Shown here piece by piece: positions 32,627-42,609 of a stretch of 64,000 nucleotides of DNA. A program made the translations under genes and the position numbers. The notes below the pieces were generated by a model that saw only the letters and a list, made by a program, of their open reading frames with translations, made no database searches and had not been told where the DNA came from. Source of the DNA: Sphaerolaimus hirsutus (taxonomy: Eukaryota > Nematoda > Chromadorea > Monhysterida > Sphaerolaimidae); contig OZ038460.1 of NCBI GenBank assembly GCA_964036195.1, positions 14,139,504 to 14,203,503 of the forward strand. Direction: 5' to 3'. The first letter of the stretch is position 1. Each line of letters opens with the position of its first letter.

Positions 32627-33095
32627 TTGAGATCTCGGGATCGGATCGGGATTGACCTTTTGGTATCGGGATCGGGATTGGTTTTTGAGATTTCGGGATC
32701 GGGATTGACCTTTCGGGATCGGGATTGGCATTTTTCGGGATCGATAATGGCATTTTTGAAAACATTCTAATATACACGTTTTCACAAAACAGGCTCAAAA
32801 ACAAGTCTGGATGCCAGAAAAGAGGCATAAAGTGGACATTGGTTAAAATTTATTAATGCAAAAAGGGCATTTAATGAGGTTGACCAAATTTTCTGGGATC
32901 GGGATTGTATAAATTTTTTCGGGATCGGGATTGTGATTTTGAAAGTTTCTGGATTGGGATCGGGATTGTCTTTTGAGATTTCGGGATCGGGATCAGGATT
33001 GAGGTTTAAGGATCGGGATCGGGACCACCAAATCCCGAAATGTTTTAGGATCGGGATCGGGATTCCGTTTCGACCATAGTGCCAACCCTATCCAA
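32627..33095. mobile_element. hAT-like fragment, GGGATCGGGATTGG theme
   Basis: A run of GGGATCGGGATTG and TTTTGAGATTTC words ending GTGCCAACCCTA. The left terminus is not clear and no duplication was found. Same theme as 84-279 and 34,932-35,432. Confidence 0.5.
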
Positions 33096-33215
33096 TATAC
33101 ATAATCACTATTGTCTATTGACCGAAGTTGATGCTGTACAGAGAATGTAACTAATTATATCTTGTCATAAAGTTGACATCAAAAATTGTCATCAATTATA
33201 TCTTGTCACACACAC

Positions 33216-33706
33216 TAGTCAGGGGTAGGAAAGGGGGGGTTCCCCCCCCCCCAAATCGCCCAGCTATCTATCTATTCCAGAGGCCGCTCAGCTATCTATC
33301 TATCCCGGAGGCAAAATTTTGGGCTATTATCCCCTAAACCCCTCCCCCCAATCGGCCAGCTATCTACCTATCTGGAGCGATTTTTGGGAAACTATACCCT
33401 AAATTTCGCTCAAAATCGCTATTTTCATACCTATATATAGATTTTCACCTCCAAAATCACTAGTTCGTGCATCTAACTGCCTATTTTGAGCTATTTTTAG
33501 TACTATATGTCCTTATATACCCATTTTTAGCCATTTTTCACCTACTTTCAGCAATTTTTCTCCTTTTCCTCCCTTCTATGCCTATATATTGAGCCCCAGC
33601 GAACCCCCCCCCCCAGAAAAATTTTCAGCTATCTATCCCTCCGGAGGAGTGATTTGCTATCTATCCAACACCCAGGAGGGCCGAAAACTAGAATACCCCT
33701 GACACT
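33216..33706. mobile_element. TIR element with AGGGGTA ends, inserted in a CACTAG MITE
   Basis: Left TCAGGGGTAGGAAAGG, right the inverse TACCCCTGA, with ACACTAGT sequence on both outer sides. The interior holds repeats of CAGCTATCTATCTATCC separated by runs of C. The outer MITE is GACA-subtype (TGACATCAAAAATTG on both sides). Confidence 0.6.
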
Positions 33707-33765
33707 AGTTGACATCAAAAATTGTGTCAACTAAATTTTGGATAATTATTGGTTTTACTTGGCAG

Positions 33766-34039
33766 CAGGGTTGGCAAAATCTCAGGAAAAAAAAATCAAA
33801 TACAATTTTTATACAATTTTACTACAATTTTAGTAAAAAGAATTTCACAAAAACTAATCCTGGTCACAAAGAATAAAAAATAAAAATAAAATAATAATAA
33901 AATAATAATAAAATGGAAAATTGAAGAATAAAAAAATAAAAATAAAATGGAAAATTGAAGAAAAAATAAAAATAAAATATAATTTATTTACAATTTTACT
34001 GCAGTTTCAGTAAAAATAATCTTACTAAAACCAACCCTG
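33766..34039. mobile_element. hAT-like MITE, AAAATAAAA theme
   Basis: Begins CAGGGTTGGCAAAATC, ends CTAAAACCAACCCTG. It is flanked by a perfect 8-bp duplication CTTGGCAG (33,758-33,765 and 34,040-34,047). 274 bp, with ACAATTTTACTACA words in both arms. Confidence 0.83.
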
Positions 34040-34288
34040 CTTGGCAGACGCCACAGTGTATGCACAACTTCATGTGTGCAGTGGCAAAAAGGATGAAAAT
34101 TGGGGTTAAGGGTGACTTCTAGTGAAAATTATGGTCATCGTTTTTAAAAATACTTACTTTTACATTTTCCCATGGAAATAAAAGTAAAAAATTCTACTAT
34201 ACGTTTTCTGCACTCAGGAGTGACTAAAAATGAATATTGAACTTTGAAAACATTGATTACTTTCAACAATCTGGTTTGCAGGCATGCT

Positions 34289-34888
34289 TAGGGTGACAAA
34301 TTTCCGTTTCCGTTTTCTGCAGGCAAATTTTTTCCATTTTCCATTCCGTTTTCCGGTAATTGAATTAATCTTTCCGTTTTCCGTTCCGTTTTCCGACTAC
34401 AAAATTTTTTTCCATTTCCGTTCCTGTTTTTCTGGCTAATTATCCCTTTCTGGCTAAATTTTCAGTTTTTCTGCCTTTTTCCGGCTGAATTTTCAGTTTT
34501 TCCGGCTGAATTTTCAGTTTTTCCGCCTTTTTCCCGTTTTCAGGCTCAATTTTCAGTTTTTCAGCCTCATATTCCCCTTTTCTGGCTCAATTTTCAGTTT
34601 TTCAGCCTCATATTCCCCTTTTCTGGCTCAATTGTCTGTTTTCTGTTTCAGCCAAACTGGTAAACATGCATGCAGGTTTTCAATTATGTGACTTTTTCCA
34701 TTTTCCATCAAAATTTCAGCAATTTTTAGCATTTCCAGGAAATTTCCACAATTTTTTTTGTTTTCTGGCAAAATTTCCAGTTTTCCGGCCTTGTTTTCCT
34801 TGTTGCTGAAATTTTATTTCCGTTTTCTGGCAAGTGCAAAAAAATTTCCGTTTCCATTTTCCATAACAAAATTTTTTTGACACCCTAG
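34289..34888. mobile_element. hAT-like MITE, TTTCCGTTTTCC theme
   Basis: Starts TAGGGTGACAAATTTCCG, ends TTTTTTTGACACCCTA. The flanks GGCATGCT and GGCACGCG are only similar. The body is a drifting TTTTCCGGCTNAATTTTCAG repeat. Confidence 0.65.
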
Positions 34889-34931
34889 GCACGCGCTGTT
34901 CCAATGTTTATCATTACTATTCGCTCATGTA

Positions 34932-35432
34932 TAGGGTTCAAACGGGATCCCGATCCCGGATCCCATGAAATTCCGGGATTTACCAGTCCCGATCCCGATC
35001 CTGAAACCCCAATCCTGATCCCGATCCCGAAATCTCAAAAATACCAATCCCGATCCCGAAAGTTTTCAAATCCCGATCCCGATCCCGAGAAACTCCCAAG
35101 TCCGGGATCCCGATCCCGGAAAAATTAGTGGAAATTATAAAAAGTGAAATAATGACGTTTTTGCATGCAAAAAAGTGGATGCAAACCCCCAGCGTCAATT
35201 TTATGCCACTTTTCTGGCATCCAACAGTGTTTTGAGACCTTTATGAACAACTGTGAATGCCAGAAAAATGGCCAAAATTTCTATCCCTAGAACCCAATCC
35301 CGATCCCGGAAAAATGCCTATCCCAATCCCGATCCCGTGACCCCAATCCCGGCCAATCCCGATCCCGAAATCTCAAAAAGTGAATCCCGATCCCGATCCT
35401 GATCCCGAAAAGTCAATCCCATTTGAACTCTA
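34932..35432. mobile_element. hAT-like MITE, GATCCC theme
   Basis: Starts TAGGGTTCAAACGGG, ends the inverse of TAGAGTTCAAATGGG. It is flanked by a perfect 8-bp duplication CTCATGTA (34,924-34,931 and 35,433-35,440). The body is a run of CCCGATCCCGAT words. Confidence 0.85.
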
Positions 35433-35925
35433 CTCATGTACACACATTGCCCAAATTCCCAAAATGGTTCGTACGTTTTTTCTGTTTACACACTGTTGAA
35501 CTGTGCTGAACTACAATATCTCAAGAATGAGCAGTTTTTAAAAAAAATTTATGGTCTTCATTTTTGAAGATCATGTTCATACATGTTCATAAAAAATGTT
35601 TCATGAAGATGTATGAAAAACTAGATGAGATCTGGATCATTTCACAGCAGTAGATTTTCTGCCAATTGCTGAACTGGTTTGCTGAAATGAAAGTGTCCGG
35701 ATACAATTTTTTCACAAGATGCTGAAATGTTAAATTCAGCATATGACCAAAAATGCTGGAAAATCATCTAAATCCGTCCGAATTTGTCCGAATTCGTACG
35801 GTTGCTGAATGTCTGGACCCAAAAATGCTGGTCTAAAACCGTCCGAACAGCATTTTTTTAGTTCGGATTCGGCAGATGAAAACGTGCGTATGCCGAATAT
35901 TTCGGCTTCAGTGTGCGTAGCGCCA

Positions 35926-37820
35926 TTGTGTCCAGAAGCGGCCCGTCTGATTGACTATAGCATTGTCGCGGAGCTGCGGGCTGCAGTGCACCGGGTGCGC
36001 ATAGATCAGTCAGCCAGGGGGCACTCTCAGACCCTGTAGTATGTCAAATGTCATGCAAAGTGTCAAAAGTCATGTAAAATGATCTGCAAAATGGCAACTC
36101 GGTTGCCATTTTTCAGGGCATTTTACATGATTTTTGACACTTTGTATGACATTTGACATTTTACACGGTCTGGGAGTGGCACCACAACACGCCCGAAGTT
36201 CAGTGCAATAAATAGAAACTATTCAATCGGGACAGAGCTGCCGTCACAGCGGCCGCGGCGGAATCAAATCAAAGATGAATGCATGCATGCAGACCATGCG
36301 ACACAATGCACACTTTTCGAACCGAACCGAATAAACCCCAAGAACTTGTGCCCAGAATGCGATATCATTCCAAAACAATGGGGTTTTGAAAAGAAAGTGC
36401 ATAAATTTAGTATGATCAAGATCACTCATCAAGAAAATTTCCTATTACACCACGGAAGTTGGTCCCCAAACCAAAACATGCAACACTAGTAGCGTGACTA
36501 CAAAGACAGAAAGTCGACCAACTGCGAGCGTAGTCGCAACGCGTTGCACCGCACACACACACACACAGCACCAGCGCGGCGGCAGAACCGCGGTCGCGCG
36601 CCGCGGCAACTACGGGCTCGCATGCATGAAGCATGAGCGCGGCGGCGCCGGCGCAACAATAAAGCGGGCGGTGATGAAATGAAGCCGAAACGACCCGCGC
36701 GGCACGCTGCCGCCGTCCAATGAGCTCGCTCGCTCGGAACGCCAGAGCAGTGCGCTGCAGAGACGGGCCACGCGCTGGGGTAACGTAAAAGTCGTGAAAG
36801 TTACATTTGCCAGCATCCCGAAGCCCATTTTAATCATCACGGGCACTATATACGACACACGTAAACCGGGTCATCTCATTTTTATTTTTACAACCCACCG
36901 CGAAATGAGCCGCCGGTCAACCTTTAACAGCAGCACGTTTTCACACGCTAAAAAGCGCCGCTGCGAAGCCGGTTTTATTTTTATCACCCCAGCATTGCCT
37001 CGCGCGGTCGAGCGAGCAGCTAAAAAGCAAAACTAAAGTAAATAGGCGGCCGTAGGCGCGCGCCGCCGCCGCCGCCGTGCACTGGGCGAAAAAGCGCCGC
37101 CGCGGCGCCCAATAGTCGCTGCCATTGCCGCCCGGCAATGTGAGAGCGGGCGCGGCGGCGGCGTGCAAAAAGCCCACTATCACAAACACGGCATAGAATC
37201 TAATCAACCGGCCGGCCAAGGACCAAATGACAACACTGCATACATAGTGCAGACGCGAATCGAGGGCGACTGAGTGAAGAAAAGGGATTTGCGTCGCGCC
37301 GTCTCGAAAAGACGGCCCGAAGATGCAAAAGTAGCCTGTGCTTAGTCGGGCGTCGGCGCAACATTCAAACAGTCCATCGCAGCGCGGCCGCCGCGTGCGC
37401 ATTGCACGTAAGCCGGCGCCGATAGAATGCAAACACTCGGCCCGCCGTATCACCAGCCAACTGCACGGCGAGCGGCATTACATTGAACGTGGGTGGGTGG
37501 TGTTAGCGCCTGATCCCCAGCCGCGTGGTACTTGCGAGCGTGCAGCAGTCAAGATGCGACGGCATTCGTATACATGCATACGTGTGTAGCTGATTCATTC
37601 CGCTGCGCACAAGACACTAGTCAACGCGCACGCGAACGGGAGATTTATGGCTGCACAATGGCAGCGCGGCACTACTAATACGCCCCCCATCACAAAGCAA
37701 CCAGTAGGTGGAATGCAGCAAGGTGATAATAGCGCGCGCGGAACGAAGTCACACGAAAATGAAAAAAACCCGACTAACTGATTATCAATTTGGCACGCTG
37801 CCAGCGTGGCAAAAACTGCA
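35926..37820. other. Intergenic stretch; possible small exon and an introner-family copy
   Basis: 35,939-36,018 (+) reads EAARLIDYSIVAELRAAVHR in an open frame after an AG, amphipathic, perhaps an exon of an unrecognised gene. The rest to 37,820 is GC-rich with several palindromic zones and no coding exon I can support. The 3' end of the Frizzled transcript should fall near 37,800. Confidence 0.35.
36018..36182. mobile_element. Introner-family MITE copy
   Basis: GGGCACTCTCAGACCCTGTA at the left and the inverse of TGCCACTCCCAGACCGTGTA at the right. The centre ATGGCAACTCGGTTGCCAT is identical to the copy in Frizzled. The target duplication is not clear. Confidence 0.72.
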
Positions 37821-40800
37821 TCATACTTGAGGCGGGTTGACCGGGTGGCCCAAGGCGAGCGGCTGTCTGTGCATGGGCATGCCGGCGACTGGCGCGGGTG
37901 CGTGGTGCAGCATGGGCATGGCCTGGTGCTGCGGCGCGAGCAGGTGCTGGTGGGCGCCTCCAGCCGTTGCCGCGCCGCCCCCGTGCACGTGGTGGTAATG
38001 CATAACCGAGCCGCCGGCGACGGACGCGGGCGGCGGCTGCGTCGGCACCCGCCGCCGCCCGTGCACCGTGCGCGCGTAGAAACTGTGCCAACTGGTCATG
38101 GTCTTGCCGCTGCAGATCCACACGGCGCACGTGATGCCCACCTGGAGTATGGGACGGCGCCGATCATGGTTGGAAAAAAACAAACAATTTTTTCAAACGC
38201 CTTTATTTGAAAAAAATAAATTTTTAAATAAAATCATAATTTTTTGAAGAAATTTTTTTCAAAACCGTCCAAAATGGGGCTATAGAGCAAAAATATGTAT
38301 ATGTGCATATCTTAGGTGTCAGATAATTTATTGTTATGTCTATTGTGGTCATATTATGACGGTGGAGCTATGAGATTGCATTGAGTGATGATTCCACCTA
38401 GTGATTTATTTTAAAAATGAACAGCAAAAATCAAGATCCATTTCAAGCATCAATTCAACCAAACAAGAATAATAACCCAAGCTTAGACAAGTAAAAATGC
38501 CCAAACCGACCACCATGGCCATCAAATACTTGAACACGAATACGAGAAACTCGGGGGCGACGCCGTCGACCCTCCGGTCGAAGTGCGCGTCGCCGCACAC
38601 GGGCACCGGCGGCATGGGCGCGCCCGCAGCTGAAGCGCCGTTGGCGGAGAGGGCGCCGAAGCCAAGGGCGTCGCTGGAGCCGGCCGCTAGGGTGCAACGC
38701 AGGTTGTACCTGTAGAGGTAGGGGGTAAGAGGGTTGGGAAAAAATCATATTTTTTATCAAACGCTATGATAAAAAAATCGATTTAAAAAAATTGTCAGAT
38801 TGTCTCGTCTCGTCACTTGTCCAACTAGATAAACACGCTAAAATCGCTAGATTTCCGAGCAGAATGGTATCGACCCTACACACACAAGTTTTCTACCGAT
38901 ATTTCCGAAAACTCATAAATCATTTTGGAAAACATTCGAGTTAACTTGAATGATGTCTCCGTCAACTAATGTAAATGGAGATAAAAATAACTGATCCCGG
39001 TAAACTCAAGTGCTCAACGCTGATTTATCAGATAAATCAAAAAATTTCGGTAGAAACCTAGCGTGTATAGGGAAGACACCGTATTTCAACTAATAGAACA
39101 GCACCTCTCAATAGAACGGCACCTCCAATAGTACGGCAGGCAAAATAGTTGACGAACAAAATACCACGGCGCTCTTCCATTAGAAGAAATACGGTAACAC
39201 ACAACCAATCAGCCACCAAAACAACCAACCAAGTCCTCAGCCAAGCGGGCATCATGGAGCTCTGATAGCCCAGACAAGCGAGGGTGATCACGGCCGGCAC
39301 GATGTACATGACGGAGAAGGCGGATATGCGCAGCATGAGCTTCTCCAGCTTGTCGATCTTGTCCACCTTGCCGGCGCACCCGTCCGCGTACTTGATGTAG
39401 CGCCGGATGCGCAGCATCGACACGAAGCCGCAGAACAGGAAGATCACGCCGATTACTGAAGGGAGGTGAGGGTGGTTGGAGGGGGTTGGGGGGGTTGGAG
39501 GAGTTGGGTTGGGTGTAGGGATGGCCAGCGCTTTTTTAAAATAAAATGCCGCTTTTTTAAAATGCGCAATGATCACAGCGCTGTTTTAAAAAGCGGGCCT
39601 TTTATCTTTTTTTTAAAAGCGGGCCTTTTCCATCCCTAGTTGTGTGAAATTGGAAAAAATCTCAAAGTAAATGGATGTTTTAGAAAGCTATACGCTGGCA
39701 CATGACATTTGATACTTGACTTTACACTTTACAGGGTGAAGGACTGTCCCATGGTGTATTTTGTTATGTAAAAATGCCAATGGCAGCCTGAAGCAGTGAT
39801 ATTTGCCCCAAACTTTTTAAACCTTGTCGCGTAACACCCCGTTCAAGGTTTCAGGCAAGTTTTCAAACTGCCGAGAATAGGCACCAGAAAGTCGTAAGCA
39901 CTCACCCAAACAAACAGCCAGCGGAATCAGAACAAAGTTCCTCAACGCAGTACCGTCCCAGTTGCCAACCGAGCAAACTCCAGTAAACAGATCGCCATCA
40001 ATATGATGCGAAATGAGTATCCACATCATGAGCACTCCAGGTACGCCCCACGCGACGAAATGGAAGGCGCTAGCGTAGCTCTCGATTGCTTCCTGTGGGC
40101 AGTCCCAGACCCTGTAAAATGCCATGTAAAATGTCAAATGTCACGCAAAGTGTCAAAAGTCATGTAAAATGCCCTGCAAAATGGCAACTCGGTTGCCATT
40201 TTGCAGGGCATTTTACTTGACTTTTGACATTTTGAATGACATTTTCCATCTTCCAGGGCATTTCACAGGGTCTGGGACTGGCACCTGGCCCCACTTGAGG
40301 CTGGCTGCGAGGAACCAGGTGAAGCACAGCACGACCCACCAAATGGCGCTGGACAACGTGAAGTAGTAGTGCATGATGGCCAAAGTGGTGCATGGAATTG
40401 CCTCGTAGCTGCCCCCAGTGCCCTGAGGAGAGTGGGGCGGAGGGTTGGAAATAATCGTATTAAAAAAGACTTTTTAAACTTTTAAAAGATCTTTTAAAAA
40501 AACCCTAGTTTTTTAAAGAGATTTTTTAAATCGTTTTAAAAATTGAAATCGGATTTTTTTCACAAGGGTCAATGTACACACAGGCATAAAACAATGTGAA
40601 ACCTGCGACTGCGAGTCATACCACTCACAACCAATACTGGAAAAATATGGCAAATCGAACAAAGTTTTATGTGATGGAATCCCATCACAATGGAATGCCA
40701 CACATACTAGTTGACATAAAATGTACTACCTAGACTATAGAACATATTTATGACAGTTGAAATCATACAATTAACCAAAATGACACCAAATTTAATGTCA

Positions 40801-42609
40801 ACTAGCGCGCGTGTGAGCCCAACACCCCGCAACACATCACCCCGAGCCAAAAACCAAAAAAACCTCAGCCGCACCTGCGCAATGAGTGCCGTAGGCAGCG
40901 TATCAGCCCCACCGGCGGCGGCGGCGTGCGGCGACGCGATGCAAGCTATCCGACTCTCGCCGACGAAACCGGCGATGTACACGGCCGCGATGAACATGTA
41001 GCACAGCGCCATCAGGAAGATCGGCCGCACCGGGTACGGGAAGCGATCCATGTCGATGAAGAAGGTTAGCACCTGAGGGTGTGGGTTTTGTGGAAAGGTT
41101 TTTTTGAAGACACCAAGTTTGCAGGAATGCAAACTGACTAGGGATGGAAAAATCTTAAAACGACACTTTAAAAAACTTTAAAACTTTTTTTAACAAAACG
41201 GTTTCGATGCCCATGTTTTAAAAACAACAACTTTAAAAAAATAAAACCCTTAAAAAAACATCGGCCATCGCTAAAACCAACTGTGAAAAGCGTGGCGGCG
41301 GCGCAGGCGATCGCCCACATGCCCGTCCACCAGCGCAGGAAGTTGCGCTCCTGCTGGCTGAAGAACACCTGCAGGAAAATTTGTCGCTCTCAACACACTC
41401 AAAACGACAAACTAAACTTTTTCTTGAAAACACCACCAACCGCTTCAAAGTCATCCCGGGCACACGGAAACGAGCACTGCGGCGTGACATCAACCCCAAA
41501 ATTCAGCGAGTAATACTTGTCGTTCTTCAATCCAGCGACACTAAGCAGCGGCGGGCACTGATAAGTCAAGTTCAATCCACGCTGCAGCGGCGGCGGCGGC
41601 AGCGCGTGCGGCACCAGCGGCGGGTTGCCCGCGATCGCGGGCGGCTGGGTGGGTGCGGGTCGCTGCCGCCCGCCGCCGTGGTCGGTTTTGGTGCGGTTCT
41701 CGCCCACGCAGAGACCTTCCGTGGGGAACTGTTCGCAGTCCAGCATCTGGGGGGGAGGTGGGGGGTTGTGAAAGAGCCTAGATAAAAGTTTTGCGACTGG
41801 TGTACCGCTGATAAATAGACAGTTCAGGCGTGTATCATGCATGTGAGGCCTTCATGACGACTCAGGAACACATTAAAGTCAAACTTGTGCATGTGCATGT
41901 TTACAAAAACAAGTTTAAATAAGAAAATATACAAAAGAAAACATTCGCAAACAGCTTTCTAATGAATTATAAATGTATCCCATTTTATAAGTTCTCATTT
42001 GGAAAACTGCCTTGCGAATATGCATAAAGCATTAGCATCAGTCTAAAATTCACAAAACACATCTTCACACCACCCTCGCCCACCCACCTGTGGCCAATCG
42101 AATCCAAACTTGTTCATCAGGTTCTCGCAGCCCTCCCTGGCGCTGTGGCACACGTGCCTGCAGGGCGGTATAGGCCTTCGCAGCATAGTACACACGGGCG
42201 CGTACATGGTGCACAGGAAGAAGCGCAACTGCGGCGAGCACTGGACGCGCACCAGCGGCGCGAACTGCTGCAGCTCCATGTGCGCGTCTTCTTGCCGCTG
42301 GTGGTTGAGTAGGTTGGGGAAGACTGTCATGTTGTATGGCAGGTCCATGCACATCGAGATGGTGATCGGCTCGCATTTCGAGGTGGGCTCCCGGCGACCG
42401 CCCTGCGTACAGTGCACAAGGTGATAATGGCACTTGGTGAAGGGAAATGAGCCATGGAATGGAAAATGAACCACCTGAAAATGAAACGGCTCGTCGAAAG
42501 TGTCCGCCTGCGCGGCGGGACCGGCCGCGCCGCCGTCGGCCGCCAACAACAGCAGCAGGAACGGCAGCGCGCAGCCGCCGCCCGCCGCCGAAAGCGCAAA
42601 ATATTGCAT
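37821..42609 (-). CDS. fz: Frizzled Wnt receptor, complete, ten exons
   Basis: Seven-pass Wnt receptor of the plasma membrane. Exons (complement): 42475-42609, 42088-42402, 41441-41746, 41282-41368, 40875-41072, 40285-40422, 39906-40092, 39206-39455, 38511-38709, 37821-38141; all joins keep the frame, about 710 aa. A signal peptide ([12 protein letters not shown]...LLLLLA) is followed by the cysteine-rich Wnt-binding domain ([57 protein letters not shown]), then a Pro-rich linker. TM1 onward: [84 protein letters not shown]. The Dishevelled-binding motif KTxxxW is present as KTMTSW. The tail is His/Pro-rich. Intron 6 is an introner. Which Frizzled subfamily cannot be set by eye. Confidence 0.96.
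38874..39072. mobile_element. CACTAG-ended MITE (TTCT variant) in Frizzled intron 8
   Basis: Left CCCTACACACACAAGTTTTC, right the inverse of CCCTATACACGCTAGGTTTC, continuing TACCGAAATTTT. Immediately followed by an ACCGTATTT element (39,078-39,197). Confidence 0.7.
39078..39197. mobile_element. Short ACCGTATTT-family element in Frizzled intron 8
   Basis: ACCGTATTTCAACTAATAG at the left, the inverse of TACCGTATTTCTTCTAATGG at the right, with AGAACGGCACCTC words. It ends 9 bases from the exon 8 donor. Confidence 0.6.
39516..39638. mobile_element. hAT-like MITE, TTTTAAAAGCG theme, in Frizzled intron 7
   Basis: Starts TAGGGATGGCCAGCGC, ends TTTTCCATCCCTA. Flanks GTTGGGTG and GTTGTGTG match at 7 of 8. 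Related words occur near 38,165-38,275 and 40,441-40,560. Confidence 0.72.
40093..40284 (-). mobile_element. Introner: MITE forming intron 6 of Frizzled exactly
   Basis: On the coding strand exon 6 ends TGGGGCCAG; the element begins GTGCCAGTCCCAGACCCTGT and ends GGTCTGGGACTGCCCACAG; exon 7 starts GAAGCAATC. The 192-nt intron is one palindromic MITE copy. CAGG stands on both sides: the left copy supplies CAG plus the G of GT, the right copy supplies the acceptor CAG. Removing the element and one CAGG restores TGG GGC CAG GAA GCA (WGQEA), matching the conserved family run WFLAA-x-x-KWG-x-EAI. This is the layout expected when a DNA transposon creates an intron at insertion. Confidence 0.92.
40698..40817. 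mobile_element. CACTAG-ended MITE (GACA subtype) in Frizzled intron 5
   Basis: Left CCACACATACTAGTTGACAT, right the inverse of CACACGCGCGCTAGTTGACA. 120 bp, palindromic. Confidence 0.7.
41139..41273. mobile_element. hAT-like MITE, AACTTTAAAAA theme, in Frizzled intron 4
   Basis: Starts TAGGGATGGAAAAATC, ends GGCCATCGCTA. Flanks AAACTGAC and AAACCAAC match at 6 of 8. Confidence 0.6.

Larger units (their letters stand above)
26746..35925. mobile_element. TIR element (47-bp ends) split by a DIRS element and packed with MITEs
   Basis: 26,746-26,792 and 35,879-35,925 are inverted copies starting TGGCGCTACGCACACTGAAG and ending CATACGCACGTTTT. If the terminal TIR base is the first G, the 3-bp duplication ATT flanks it. 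The left arm continues on the far side of the DIRS element (ATGCCGAAT at about 32,436), matching the right arm (GATTCGGCAGAT), so DIRS landed inside this arm. The rest of the interior has CTGAAATGC/GCATTTCAG words and no transposase. Confidence 0.72.

Noticed and set aside
33240-33660. CTATC-rich region as a CRISPR-like array
   Set aside because: Eukaryotic locus; units are irregular low-complexity words within a TIR element.
36494-37589. Short arginine-rich frames in GC-rich DNA as genes
   Set aside because: No domain, no matched splice sites; typical of random open frames in GC-rich sequence.
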